64,000 nucleotides of DNA from Chitinophaga rupis (GCF_900109685.1 NZ_FOBB01000001.1:806001-870000); one strand, 5' to 3'. Shown: positions 53,144 to 62,883, numbered from the stretch's first letter. The notes: generated by a model not told the origin, from the sequence alone. A program made the numbers and translations.

Positions 53144-54352
53144 TCAGGTGTGGTGTACAATACTTTCCTTCAGATAAGGATGATTCCTGGGCGCCAGCGG
53201 GGCTTTTGCCAGCTGGTTAGCAACTATAAATATAAGCAGGCCCACAAAACCCAGGCCCAGCCCAAACTCATACCAGGGGAAGTTAAGCTCCTGAACAGAA
53301 CCCGGCATAACCATCTGGAAGAAATCCAGCCAGTGACCAAAGATGATCAGGATGGCGATATAAGTTACTGCAGTGTAGTTACGCTTGGTATCGCGTTTCA
53401 TTAACAGCAGCAGCGGTAAAATAAAGTTGATGATCAGGTTCAGGAAAAACACCGGACGCCATGCACCCCAAACACGCGGTTTAAAGTATTCGGTTTCTTC
53501 CGGCATGTTGGCATACCAGATCAGCATATATTGTGAGAACCACAGGTAGGTCCAGAAAATGCTGAATGCAAACATGAATTTACCCAGGTCATGCAGATGC
53601 TCTTCATTTACATAAGAAAGGTAACCATTCCTTTTCAGGTATATTACGAACAGTGCAATCAGTGACAGACCGGATACCCAGGTGCTGGCAAATGTATACC
53701 AGCTATACATGGTAGAGAACCAGTGTGCATCAATGCTCATTAACCACAGCCAGGGGGTAGTAGAACCTACGCTCAGCGCATAAACCACAATAAAACCACC
53801 ACACCAAACGGAATTCCTCCACAGGATACGGCGGCCGGTTTCAGGGCTCAGATCCCAGGTATCTTCTTCCAGTGACATGTTACGCAGCTTCATGGTAAAA
53901 AAGATCCACAAGCCGATCGTAATAACAGTAGCGGTGGTAAAAAATCCTTTGCTAAGGAAGGCTGACTTGCCGCTTAATATACGGTCATGCTTTACATGTT
54001 CCGCATTTACCCAGTGATATATATGATCCTTTTCTCCGAAAACCAATATCATTAATACAATGAACAAGATACCGCCCAGTACCGGCACTGCCATTGAAAT
54101 AGCTTCCGGTACACGGCGAAAACCTATTTGCCAGCCGCCATGCGCCAGGGTAGTAGCGCCAATAAAGAAAGCACTTGCCAGTGCCACCAGCAGAAAGAAG
54201 GTGCTATTCTGTAAAATGCCTGCCCAAAAACGGGTAGCGCCATGCTCGCCTCCAAGGGCCACTAATCCGATCAATAAAGTGAGTACGCCAATGCCCATTA
54301 ACACGAAGCTGGTCGTTTTTAATTTTGCCGGTACTACAAATTGGTCCTTCAT
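53144..54352 (-). CDS. actF: Alternative complex III subunit ActF
   Basis: A 402-residue membrane protein with ten predicted helices and no cofactor motif, matching ActF, a short paralogue of the NrfD-like ActC. WSQYMLIWYANMPEETEYF and GHWLDFFQMVMPGSVQ are conserved in the family. ACIII oxidises menaquinol and reduces a c-type cytochrome. It lies between actE and ctaC. Confidence 0.9.
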   Translation of the reverse strand: MKDQFVVPAKLKTTSFVLMGIGVLTLLIGLVALGGEHGATRFWAGILQNSTFFLLVALASAFFIGATTLAHGGWQIGFRRVPEAISMAVPVLGGILFIVLMILVFGEKDHIYHWVNAEHVKHDRILSGKSAFLSKGFFTTATVITIGLWIFFTMKLRNMSLEEDTWDLSPETGRRILWRNSVWCGGFIVVYALSVGSTTPWLWLMSIDAHWFSTMYSWYTFASTWVSGLSLIALFVIYLKRNGYLSYVNEEHLHDLGKFMFAFSIFWTYLWFSQYMLIWYANMPEETEYFKPRVWGAWRPVFFLNLIINFILPLLLLMKRDTKRNYTAVTYIAILIIFGHWLDFFQMVMPGSVQELNFPWYEFGLGLGFVGLLIFIVANQLAKAPLAPRNHPYLKESIVHHT

Positions 54353-54408
54353 TTGAAATTTTTTATTCGAGTCACTATATCTTTTACTTCCTTAGGGTAG
54401 TTCTTATC

Positions 54409-55047
54409 CTATTTTTTTGCAGCAGCACTATCAGCGGCAGGTGCAGCAGCGCCTGCGGCCGGGGCAGCAGTAGCAGTATCTGCAGCCGGTTTGGAACCAC
54501 CGGGTTGCATGGTCTTAATATATGCGGCTATTTTCCAGCGCTGCTCACGATCCAGCTGGCTGGCATAGCTACCCATGGCATTATAACCATAGGTCATTAC
54601 GTGAAACAGGCGGCCTTCTGAGTAAGTGCTTTTAGGACCGCTTACCAGGTTAGCAGGTGCTGCCGGGTAAGGACCATCGCCACCTTTATACAGGGGGCCA
54701 TTGCCATCCAGGGCAGTACCGTGGCAAATACCGCAATAGATATTAAATAAACGTTTTCCTTCCTCCACATCCGCTTTGCCAATTACCAGCGGGTTCTTTA
54801 CCAGGTTAGCCTGGGCCGTATCTTCTGCTTTCAGGTGATAGGGCAGCAGCTCGCCTCTTTTCACAGTACCATCTACCGGTTTCATGCTGGCTACACGCTC
54901 GCTATAGAACTCATACGCACGGGATTCATACATATCTGGCATATAGATCCTGCCGGGCTTTCTGTGATGTTCTCCTGTATTACAGGCCGCCAGCAAAGCT
55001 CCGCCTGCCAAAGCAGCTACTACTAATATGTTGGAAGTCCTTTTCAT
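54409..55047 (-). CDS. actE: Alternative complex III monoheme cytochrome c, ActE
   Basis: A 212-residue lipoprotein (lipobox region ALLAAC) with one CXXCH in YCGICHGTALDG and a Met ligand in GYNAMGSYASQL, followed by an Ala/Pro-rich tail. It matches ActE, which hands electrons from the ACIII heme chain to the oxidase. The cytochrome carries the conserved RIYMPDMYESRAYEFYS at the N-terminus. Confidence 0.92.
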   Translation of the reverse strand: MKRTSNILVVAALAGGALLAACNTGEHHRKPGRIYMPDMYESRAYEFYSERVASMKPVDGTVKRGELLPYHLKAEDTAQANLVKNPLVIGKADVEEGKRLFNIYCGICHGTALDGNGPLYKGGDGPYPAAPANLVSGPKSTYSEGRLFHVMTYGYNAMGSYASQLDREQRWKIAAYIKTMQPGGSKPAADTATAAPAAGAAAPAADSAAAKK

Positions 55048-55085
55048 TTATATAAAATTCTTCGTCTTTTCTGTTATGTCGTTAA

Positions 55086-55679
55086 TTATACATTCAAAGG
55101 TGCCGGCTGCTCAGCGTACAAACGGTCTTCACGGTCAAAACGGCCATACCACCAGCCTGGTTCAGCAATTTGCTCATTGATCTCAGCTGCGCCTACGCTG
55201 GCCAGGAAATCTTTAATTTCTCCTGCATTGCTTTTGTTGGTTACTTCAATAACCATTACAAACTTATCATCGGTTTGTCTTGGATGGAAGATATGTTTCT
55301 TTACAAAAGGCATCAGCTGACACAGGTAGCAAAAAGTCATCACCATACCTACCGCAGAGAATAACACCGTTAACTCAAAGGTAATGGGTATAAAAGCCGG
55401 TAATGGGAAGTGCGGCTTACCGCCTATGTTCAACGGCCAATCGGAGGTGAACACCCAGCTCATAAAAGATAATGCTGTAGTGGTACCGGTAATACCGTAT
55501 ACAAAACCGGCCGTGTGCAGGCTGGTTTCACGCAGGCCCATGGCATGGTCCAGACCATGCACCGGGAACGGTGTGTAAACATCATGGATCTTGTACCCTG
55601 CGGCACGTACTTTCTTTACTGCCGGAAACAACACCGCCTCATCTCCAAAACAACCTACAACAAATTTTTTTGCAGCCAT
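55086..55679 (-). CDS. actD: Alternative complex III subunit ActD (DUF3341)
   Basis: A 197-residue membrane protein of the DUF3341 family. It begins VVGCFGDEAVLFPAVKKV and contains VYTPFPVHGLDHAMGLRET, two membrane helices (FVYGITGTTTALSFMSWVF, ELTVLFSAVGMVMTFCYL) and a C-terminal ferredoxin-like fold ending GWWYGRFDRED. ActD is a peripheral/integral part of ACIII of unknown catalytic role. Confidence 0.93.
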   Translation of the reverse strand: MAAKKFVVGCFGDEAVLFPAVKKVRAAGYKIHDVYTPFPVHGLDHAMGLRETSLHTAGFVYGITGTTTALSFMSWVFTSDWPLNIGGKPHFPLPAFIPITFELTVLFSAVGMVMTFCYLCQLMPFVKKHIFHPRQTDDKFVMVIEVTNKSNAGEIKDFLASVGAAEINEQIAEPGWWYGRFDREDRLYAEQPAPLNV

Positions 55680-55784
55680 ATTTAAAAAATTCAGAGTCTT
55701 AAATATCTAACGTTTTACTTACCTGCCGGCAACTTCTTTAGCATACAGTTACTGCAAACTGCCTGCTGGGAACTGCCAGCTATT

Positions 55785-57221
55785 TTAGTGTGCGTGCTCC
55801 AGATCGTGCGCAAATTTTTCCGCACTTTCCTGATCATACTTCGTCATATCATTCTTGAAGCTTTCGCCGGATGTCTTCAGCACGTGCTTGATCTCCGCAA
55901 CAGCAATTACCGGGAAGTATTTGGCGAACAGGAAGTAACAGGTAAAGAACAGGCCAAAGGTACCCATGTAAAAACCAACTTCAGGCCAGGCCGGACGGTA
56001 GTAAGTCCAGCTGGAGGGCAGATAGTCGCGGTACAGCGAGGTACAGATGATCACAAAACGTTCGAACCACATACCAATGTTCACAATGATGGACATAATG
56101 AAAGATACCATTACATTTCTTCTCATTTTACGGAACCAGAACACCTGCGGTGTAATTACGTTACAGGTCATCATGATCCAGTATGACCAGCCCAGCGGAC
56201 CTGCAGCGCGGTATTTATAGAATTCTGCAAATTCGTACTGAGATCCGGAATACCATGCCATAAACAGTTCTGTCAGGTAGGCGCAACCTACGATAGAGCC
56301 GGTTAATACAATTACCCTGTTCATGGCATCCAGGTGCCCGATGGTAATGTAATCTTCCAGGTGTAATATTTTACGGGTAATGATCAGCAGTGTATTTACC
56401 ATCGCAAATCCGGAGAAGATAGCACCTGCCACAAAGTAAGGCGGGAAAATGGTGGTATGCCAACCGGGTATTACTGAGGTAGCAAAGTCAAAAGATACGA
56501 TGGTGTGTACGGAAAGTACCAGTGGGGTAGATAAACCGGCCAGCACCAGTGATAAGGATTCATGACGCTGCCAGTGTTTGGTGGAACCGGTCCAGCCGAA
56601 AGAGGCAACACCATACAGCAGCTTACGCAGCTTGGTTTTAGCCCGGTCACGTACTGTAGCAAAGTCGGGCAGCAGACCAGAGTACCAGAACAGCAGGGAT
56701 ACTGTAAAGTACGTAGAGATCGCGAACACGTCCCATAGCAAGGGGGAGTTAAAGTTCACCCACAGCGGACCGCGTGTGTTAGGATAAGGCAGTACAAAGA
56801 AGGCCATCCAAACACGGCCCATGTGGAAGATCGGGAACTGGCCGGCGCACATTACCGCAAAGATGGTCATGGCTTCTGCCGCACGGTTCACCCCTGTACG
56901 CCATCCCTGGCGGAACAGCAAGAGGATGGCGGAGATCAGCGTACCGGCGTGACCGATACCTACCCACCATACGAAGTTGGTAATATCCCAACCCCAACCC
57001 ACGGTTTTGTTCAGATTCCACACCCCGGTACCGAAGTACACTTCCCAGGTTACAGAAAACACCCCAAACGCTAACAATGAGAGCGATATAAAGAAACCAA
57101 CATACCACAGCTTACCAGGCTTGGCTTCAATGGGGCCAATGATATCTTCCGTTACCTTATGATAATCCTTTACCCCATCAACTAAAGGTTCTCTCAGTGT
57201 GGATTCGTACTTTAAATGCAT
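55785..57221 (-). CDS. actC: Alternative complex III subunit ActC (NrfD-like)
   Basis: A 478-residue, ten-helix NrfD/PsrC-type membrane protein, the main quinone-binding subunit of ACIII. Key stretches: NFVWWVGIGHAGTLISAIL, WMAFFVLPYPNTRGPLWVNF, SVIPGWHTTIFPPYFVAGAI and MAWYSGSQYEFAEFY. It sits between actB and actD as in other ACIII loci. Confidence 0.94.
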   Translation of the reverse strand: MHLKYESTLREPLVDGVKDYHKVTEDIIGPIEAKPGKLWYVGFFISLSLLAFGVFSVTWEVYFGTGVWNLNKTVGWGWDITNFVWWVGIGHAGTLISAILLLFRQGWRTGVNRAAEAMTIFAVMCAGQFPIFHMGRVWMAFFVLPYPNTRGPLWVNFNSPLLWDVFAISTYFTVSLLFWYSGLLPDFATVRDRAKTKLRKLLYGVASFGWTGSTKHWQRHESLSLVLAGLSTPLVLSVHTIVSFDFATSVIPGWHTTIFPPYFVAGAIFSGFAMVNTLLIITRKILHLEDYITIGHLDAMNRVIVLTGSIVGCAYLTELFMAWYSGSQYEFAEFYKYRAAGPLGWSYWIMMTCNVITPQVFWFRKMRRNVMVSFIMSIIVNIGMWFERFVIICTSLYRDYLPSSWTYYRPAWPEVGFYMGTFGLFFTCYFLFAKYFPVIAVAEIKHVLKTSGESFKNDMTKYDQESAEKFAHDLEHAH

Positions 57222-57387
57222 AGTTCGTAAAGCTTTTAGCTGTTAGTTGCTGGCTAGCAGCCCTTGTCTTTGTTATGATCTTCTGATTCTCTTTATCTCA
57301 CAGTTTTCCGTCTTTTTCAACGGCCCCGATGAATCTCCTTCATCGATTTCTGCTTACTTCCTTACCGGACTTCGCTATAATCCCGGT

Positions 57388-60300
57388 TTAGTGATGCGCG
57401 GCCTCTTCGTGCTGACCTTCAGCTTTCGGAGCGGCATCTTTATTCCTGATCTTAGCAAGGTAGTTAACGGAAGGCAGCGTATGGGTTTCTTCCAGTACGT
57501 AGAACAGCCTTTCGGTTTGCTCTTCGTTACGGATCTTGAATACGCGGCTTTCTTTATCATTTACGTTACCGAAAACAATTGCATCGGCAGCACAAGCCTG
57601 CTGGCAGGCAGTTTTAGCCTCACCATCCTTAACAGGGCGACCGGCTTTCTTGGCAGCCAGCTTAGCATCCTGCAGGCGTTGTACGCAGAAGGAACATTTT
57701 TCCATCACACCGCGGCTGCGTACTACCACATCGGGGTTCAGCACCATACGGGTCAGGTTATCGTTCATATCAGAAACATCGTACAGGTTGTTTTCAAAGC
57801 TATCTGCACCATTCCAGTCTCTCCAGTTAAAGCGGCGTACTTTATACGGGCAGTTGTTAGCGCAGTAACGGGTACCGATACAACGGTTATACGCCATCTG
57901 GTTAATACCTTCGGAACTGTGGTTGGTAGCAGCTACCGGGCAAACGTTCTCACACGGAGCGTTATCGCAGTGCTGGCACAGCATAGGCTGGAACACTACT
58001 TCCGGGTTATTTTCATCACCGCTGAAGTAACGGTCAATGCGGATCCAGTGCATTTCATGCGCCTTGATCACCTGCTCCTTACCTACTACGGAAACGTTAT
58101 TCTCTGCCTGACAGGCTATTGTACAGGCGCCGCAACCAAAGCAAGTGTTCAGGTCAATAGACATGCCCCACTTGATACCCGGGTAAGGGTGGTTGGGATA
58201 TAAAGTAGCGTCTGCGCGGAAATCTTTACCGTATTTGTTCAGCTCTTCGCGATCCTCATTCACCGCTTTCGGGTTCTTGATGAACTCCTGCAGCGTGGTT
58301 TCTTTAATGATAGGACGGCCTTCGTAGCTGTTGTGTGTCTGGGTTAAGCCAATGTCATACTTTTTGCCGGCGTCTTCGATCGTAACGGCAGGTGAAAAGT
58401 AATCAAAGGTTTGACCGTTATAGCTTACAAACGGATAAGCGTTCTTACCAACTTCACCGGCTGCTTTACCTGCGTTCATGTTACGGCCATAACCTACGGC
58501 AATCGCAATTACGTCAGGGTGAATACCGGGAACTATCAGCAAGGGCAGCTCAACAGTTTTACCGTTAGCGGTTATTTTCAATACCTGTTTACCGGCATGA
58601 ATTTCGTAATCATCGCCCAGCTCCTCTTTGTATTTTTTAGCGCGGGAGTTAGAGATACAGGCGTAGTTGTCCCAGGTAGCGCGGGTAATAGGATCCGGCA
58701 TTTCCTGTAACCAGGGGTTGTTTGCCAGCTTACCGTTACCGATAGCTACTTTTTCATACAGCACCAGCTCTACTTCACCGCCTTTTTTAGCGCTGTTGAT
58801 CTTGGAGGCTGCATAGGCAATATCACCTGCAAAATTAGCACCTGCTAAGGCAGGGGCAGTAGTGGGTTCTATTACACCATCCTGCAGGGTTTTATCCCAG
58901 GCTTCCTGTCCGCCCAGCTTACTCATCCACTCATTTTTCAGGTAGCTTACCCAGTTGGTAGCAGTGTTACCGCTCCAGGAGAGCAGCGTATCTTCAAATG
59001 CACGGGTTTTGAACAGGGGAGCTATTGTAGGCTGTGTAAAGCTGAAGTAGCCGGTTTTACCTTCTGCATCACCCCAGCTTTCCAGGAAGTGATGATCAGG
59101 GGCGGCGTATTTGCACAGTTCAGAAGTTTCGTCCTTACGGTCGTTGAAAGTAACGGTGAGCTTAGCTTTCTTTAAACCGTCGGCAAACTTCTTACCGTCG
59201 AAATAATCATACACAGGGTTTACGCCAAATACCAGCAAAGCGCCAACGCTGCCGGCATTCAGGTCTGTTACCAGCTGCACCATGTCACTATCAATACCCT
59301 GGCGGTAGTTGGAAGTGGTAGCCCAGTCAATGGTAGTACCGTTAGCGCCTATCTGGTTATTGATGGCGTTTACGATCAGCTGCACATTCACATCATTAGA
59401 GCCGGATACTACCAGTGCTTTGCCCTGGCTGGCCTGTAATGCTGCTGCAGCTTTTTTGATACCATCTGCCAAACGTTTGTCTGCAATGGCAGGTGCTGTT
59501 ACAGAACCGCCTAATGCGCTAAACAGGGCCAGTGCTATTGCACCGGTTTCAGAAGGTTTATGAGTATATCTTTCGTCAGCATTAGCGCCGGTAAGGCTCA
59601 TGGTGCTTTCGAAATGGAAATGTTTGCTCATTTCCGGCTTCTCCTGGTCTATTTTACGGGTAGCACCGTAACCTTTGGAGAATTCAGCCGGGTTTAACCA
59701 GGTGCCTAAAAAGTCGGCGCCCAGGCTTACGATCACCTTTGCATTTTCAAAATGGTAGGAAGGCAGTGTTTTTTTACCGTAAGCAGCTTCGTTAGCCAGC
59801 AGCATACCGGAGTAGGATACTGCATCGTATGTTACATGACGGGAGCCGGGGTATTTAGCCAGGAACTCGCCAATTACTTTTTTGGTAGAGGGACTTAAAA
59901 TGGTGGAGCTCAGTAATACTACCGGCTGACCGCCTAATGCGCCTAAGGCAGCGGTTACTTGTTTGTCCAGCTCAGCCCAGGTGGTTTCCGTACCATTGAT
60001 AGTAGGATAACGCAGGCGGGCGGTATCATAAAGGCCCAGTACTGCGCCCTGCACTTTAGCAGTGGTAGCGCCACCGGTTACGGAGCTTAAAGTGTTACCA
60101 TCTATTTTGATCGGACGGCCTTCACGGGTTTTCACCACCAGCGGCACATACTCGCCATCTACAGCATAAGTAGATGCGTAGTAGTTAGGTACGCCGGGGG
60201 TAATTTCTTCCGGCTTATTTACGTAAGGGATGGCTTTCTTCACCGGAATTTCACAGCTGGCAGCTATGGTAGCGGCAGCAGTTGTGAACCCCAGGTACTT

Positions 60301-60450
60301 CAGGAAGTCCCGGCGGGGGGTTGTTGCGCCTAACAGGCTATCACTCTCATCAAACGGCAGCTCTTCTCCAAACTCATTCTTCACTATTTCCTGATGCGCT
60401 TTGGTATTATGCAACTCCTCCAGGCCTTTCCAATACTTTTTCTGCTCCAT
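57388..60450 (-). CDS. actB: Alternative complex III subunit ActB (Mo-oxidoreductase-like with Fe-S domain)
   Basis: A 1020-residue fusion. A Tat-type motif PRRDFLKYLGF with a following hydrophobic stretch lies at about residues 45-65. Residues 90-700 resemble molybdopterin oxidoreductases but the family lacks Mo cofactor. The C-terminal 250 residues are a four-cluster ferredoxin domain: CFGCGACTIAC, CQHCDNAPCENVCPV, CIGTRYCANNCPY and CSFCVQR...CQQACAADAI, predicted three [4Fe-4S] and one [3Fe-4S]. It passes electrons from quinol to the hemes of ActA. It lies 101 bp after actA, across a hairpin-forming spacer. Confidence 0.95.
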   Translation of the reverse strand: MEQKKYWKGLEELHNTKAHQEIVKNEFGEELPFDESDSLLGATTPRRDFLKYLGFTTAAATIAASCEIPVKKAIPYVNKPEEITPGVPNYYASTYAVDGEYVPLVVKTREGRPIKIDGNTLSSVTGGATTAKVQGAVLGLYDTARLRYPTINGTETTWAELDKQVTAALGALGGQPVVLLSSTILSPSTKKVIGEFLAKYPGSRHVTYDAVSYSGMLLANEAAYGKKTLPSYHFENAKVIVSLGADFLGTWLNPAEFSKGYGATRKIDQEKPEMSKHFHFESTMSLTGANADERYTHKPSETGAIALALFSALGGSVTAPAIADKRLADGIKKAAAALQASQGKALVVSGSNDVNVQLIVNAINNQIGANGTTIDWATTSNYRQGIDSDMVQLVTDLNAGSVGALLVFGVNPVYDYFDGKKFADGLKKAKLTVTFNDRKDETSELCKYAAPDHHFLESWGDAEGKTGYFSFTQPTIAPLFKTRAFEDTLLSWSGNTATNWVSYLKNEWMSKLGGQEAWDKTLQDGVIEPTTAPALAGANFAGDIAYAASKINSAKKGGEVELVLYEKVAIGNGKLANNPWLQEMPDPITRATWDNYACISNSRAKKYKEELGDDYEIHAGKQVLKITANGKTVELPLLIVPGIHPDVIAIAVGYGRNMNAGKAAGEVGKNAYPFVSYNGQTFDYFSPAVTIEDAGKKYDIGLTQTHNSYEGRPIIKETTLQEFIKNPKAVNEDREELNKYGKDFRADATLYPNHPYPGIKWGMSIDLNTCFGCGACTIACQAENNVSVVGKEQVIKAHEMHWIRIDRYFSGDENNPEVVFQPMLCQHCDNAPCENVCPVAATNHSSEGINQMAYNRCIGTRYCANNCPYKVRRFNWRDWNGADSFENNLYDVSDMNDNLTRMVLNPDVVVRSRGVMEKCSFCVQRLQDAKLAAKKAGRPVKDGEAKTACQQACAADAIVFGNVNDKESRVFKIRNEEQTERLFYVLEETHTLPSVNYLAKIRNKDAAPKAEGQHEEAAHH

Positions 60451-60486
60451 GTTATTTATTACGAGTTACGTGATTGTATATTTTTG

Positions 60487-60549
60487 ATTTTAGATTTACG
60501 ATTTCAGATTTGATGTGATCTATGATTTGTGAAATCTGAAATCTAAAAT
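60487..60549. repeat. Hairpin-forming repeat in the actA-actB spacer
   Basis: ATTTTAGATTT (60487-60497) and CAGATTT (60505-60511) together form the inverted copy of 60532-60549, with seven extra bases between the two parts. The class of A/T-rich AGATTT repeats also lies at 11.63-11.67 and 46.56-46.60 kb. It could modulate expression between actA and actB. Confidence 0.55.
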
Positions 60550-60550
60550 A

Positions 60551-61801
60551 TTAGTAGTGGCATTTCTGACATTCAGTACCACCCACCATTTCAACGGTTA
60601 CGCTGTCAATTTTACCATCTTTCACATCCTGGTGGAACTTCTCAAAAATGCTGTAGTATTTATTATCTGCAAACTGCACTTTAGTGGTGCGGTGGCAGTT
60701 AATACACCAGCCCATGGAAAGGTCAGCAAACTGGTGCACCTCATCCATTTCCTGGATAGCTCCGTGACAGGTTTGACATTGTTGTTTACCGGCTACTACG
60801 TGTTGGGAGTGATTGAAGTACACGTGATCAGGCAGGTTGTGGATCTTGGTCCATTCGATGGGTTTACCGGGTTTGGTATATTTCTGTGCCTGCGGATCCC
60901 AGCCTACGTAATCATATAGTTTCGCAATTTCAGCACTGCCGTTGATCTTCTTACCTTCTGCAGTGAACAGGTCGGGGCCATGATATTCGTTGATGGCTTT
61001 GTGACAGTTCATACAGATATTTTCAGAAGGGATCATAGCGTGTTTGCTCTTTTCCGCACCGGCGTGGCAATACAAACAGTTGATCTGGTTAATGCCGGCG
61101 TGTACTTTATGCGAGTAGTGGATAGGCTGTTCAGGCATGTAGTCTTTCTGGCGGCCCAGGCCAATGGCCCCCTGTATGGTGAAGTAACCGCCAACCATGA
61201 ACAATACTACTATAGCAAGTGCGATGTAAGCTTTATTCTTATAGAAGGGAACGGGGTCCGGCGTAGCCACGCCTTCTTTATCAGCAGCCAGCTTATTCAG
61301 GTTGCTGTTGATCTGCATCAGGATCAGGGCTACTACTGCCAGTATCAGGGTGATGATACCAAACAGCAGGCTGTTATCTTCACCGGATTCCTCTGCGCCG
61401 CCTGCAGCTACCGCTGTTTTAGCACCGCCTCCGGGTTCTTTAGCGCCTTCCTGTGAAATGTAAGCGAGGATGTTATCAATATCCTCATCTGTAAACGAAG
61501 GAAAAGCGGGCATCGCCTGCTTATTATATTCGTTATACAGCGTATTGGCATACTGGTCGCCCGATGCTAACACAGAAGCAGAGTTGTGGATCCACTGGTG
61601 CAATAATTTCTTATCAGACCATCTTCCCTCAACGTCTTTCAACGCGGGACCGGTTACCCTCTTATGTACATTATGACAAGATGCGCAATTCTGCTGAAAT
61701 AATGCCTTACCCTTACCCGGATCTGCCGCTTTAACTGTTGTTGAAACCGAGAGTACAAGACCCGCGCATAGGATAAGAACACTCACAAAATGCTTACGCA
61801 T
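60551..61801 (-). CDS. actA: Alternative complex III multiheme cytochrome ActA with N-terminal monoheme domain
   Basis: A 416-residue cytochrome with a signal peptide (MRKHFVSVLILCAGLVLSVS). It has six CXXCH heme sites: 39-43 (CASCH), 242-246, 263-267, 342-346, 366-370 and 411-415. The first lies in a separate cytochrome-c domain (residues about 27-118, possible Met97 ligand), followed by membrane helices at about 145-163 and 191-211, then the pentaheme part with CLYCH, CMNCH, CQTCH, CINCH and CQKCH. Classic ActA is described as pentaheme; the extra N-terminal heme domain is a fusion. First gene of the locus; Met at 61801 used. Confidence 0.93.
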   Translation of the reverse strand: MRKHFVSVLILCAGLVLSVSTTVKAADPGKGKALFQQNCASCHNVHKRVTGPALKDVEGRWSDKKLLHQWIHNSASVLASGDQYANTLYNEYNKQAMPAFPSFTDEDIDNILAYISQEGAKEPGGGAKTAVAAGGAEESGEDNSLLFGIITLILAVVALILMQINSNLNKLAADKEGVATPDPVPFYKNKAYIALAIVVLFMVGGYFTIQGAIGLGRQKDYMPEQPIHYSHKVHAGINQINCLYCHAGAEKSKHAMIPSENICMNCHKAINEYHGPDLFTAEGKKINGSAEIAKLYDYVGWDPQAQKYTKPGKPIEWTKIHNLPDHVYFNHSQHVVAGKQQCQTCHGAIQEMDEVHQFADLSMGWCINCHRTTKVQFADNKYYSIFEKFHQDVKDGKIDSVTVEMVGGTECQKCHY

Positions 61802-62106
61802 ACGAATGGAAACACGACGATACACAGCCTATTAAGTTTAGATTTGACCTTAGTTTCTTAAAAGTGCCAGCAAAAATAAGACACAATGTTGACAATTTAT
61901 CAACAAATAAAAAATTATTTGGTTGCAGCTATAACTGTTTTTTCTATACATAAGCACTTTATAGGGCAAATTTTATGATAAATATCATGTAATGAATTTA
62001 TTTGTTATAAGAGCGGTCTCACCCCTATATATAATGGCATAGTTTGCTTGTTAGTTTTTGTTTTTAATTGATGTAATTTTAACCAACCTGCTTAAAAAAG
62101 TTCCCC
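61802..62106. other. Divergent intergenic region actA / nlpE-like gene
   Basis: About 305 bp, A/T-rich, containing the actA promoter candidate (61871-61904). For the plus-strand lipoprotein gene I see only near matches to TAnnTTTG (TAGTTTG around 62.04 kb). Confidence 0.55.
61871..61904 (-). promoter_or_regulatory. Probable promoter of the act-cta locus
   Basis: On the minus strand GTTG (61904-61901) is followed after 22 bp by TATTTTTG (61878-61871), a -7 match. Transcription would begin near 61863, leaving a 60-nt leader before ActA. Spacing is slightly long. Confidence 0.45.
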
Positions 62107-62883
62107 ATGTTATACCGTACTTTCATTTTTACCTCCATACTGGGAATAATATTAACCGCCTGCGGGGGCAATAAGCCGGCGCCGGATGCCACTGATAGCA
62201 GCGCCCTGCTAACACCTGCCCAACCGGACGCCGGCGCCCATACGCCTAACGGCAGCTACCAGGGTACCCTGCCCTGCGCCGACTGCCCGGGCATTGATTA
62301 CCAGATCAGCCTGTATGACAATAACCGCTACAAAATCCTGATGGTATACCGGGACCGCAACCAGAACCGCCCGGTGGTAGATACCGGTACCTGGAAAATA
62401 GAGCAGGATTCCATGGTGCGCATTACCCTTAGCGGACAATCCAAACAAACCTTCCTGTTTGAGGACGGCCGGCTTTACCAGCTAAATGAACATGGCCAGC
62501 GCATTACCGGCGCCCTGGCAGATAATTATATATTACGTCCGGTAAGTGGTGGAGATCCCGCCCGCCTGCAGCAGAAAGCTGCCGAAGGCATAGATTTTAT
62601 GGCCGCAGGGATCCACCCTGCCTGGAGCCTGGAAATGGACCGGCAGAAAACCATTTTCTTCCGGACGGTGCAGGGCGATTCCGTACGCGTACCCACGTCC
62701 CGCCCCCACCCGGACACAGATACCCTGCAGGTATATACCGCCAAAACGGAAAAGGCGGAGTTCATTCTTACCATCCGCAACAGCGCCTGTATAGATGATG
62801 TAAATGGTTTTATGCGCCCCTATGCCGTAGAGGTGCAGCTGAAGGATAGTACTTATAAAGGTTGCGGGGAGTATTTGCGGTAA
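62107..62883 (+). CDS. NlpE-like copper-resistance-type lipoprotein
   Basis: A 258-residue lipoprotein; the signal peptide FIFTSILGIILTAC ends with the lipidated Cys at about residue 19. Residues about 45-145 match the NlpE N-terminal domain: GSYQGTLPCADCPGIDYQIS with CxxC, then TGTWKIEQDSMVRITL. The C-terminal part, WSLEMDRQKTIFFRT through TYKGCGEYLR, resembles the COG3650/META-like domain that often follows. NlpE proteins sense surface or copper stress in enterobacteria; the role here is inferred by family only. It lies next to the copper-using oxidase genes but is read away from them. Confidence 0.85.
   Translation: MLYRTFIFTSILGIILTACGGNKPAPDATDSSALLTPAQPDAGAHTPNGSYQGTLPCADCPGIDYQISLYDNNRYKILMVYRDRNQNRPVVDTGTWKIEQDSMVRITLSGQSKQTFLFEDGRLYQLNEHGQRITGALADNYILRPVSGGDPARLQQKAAEGIDFMAAGIHPAWSLEMDRQKTIFFRTVQGDSVRVPTSRPHPDTDTLQVYTAKTEKAEFILTIRNSACIDDVNGFMRPYAVEVQLKDSTYKGCGEYLR

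Noticed and set aside
57247..58203. 318-codon plus-strand frame over the end of actB
   Set aside because: Antisense to the Fe-S domain of ActB, whose cysteine motifs are intact.
57388..60450. ActB as a true molybdopterin enzyme
   Set aside because: Gene context and fused four-cluster domain identify it as the ACIII subunit, whose Mo-domain is known to lack the cofactor.
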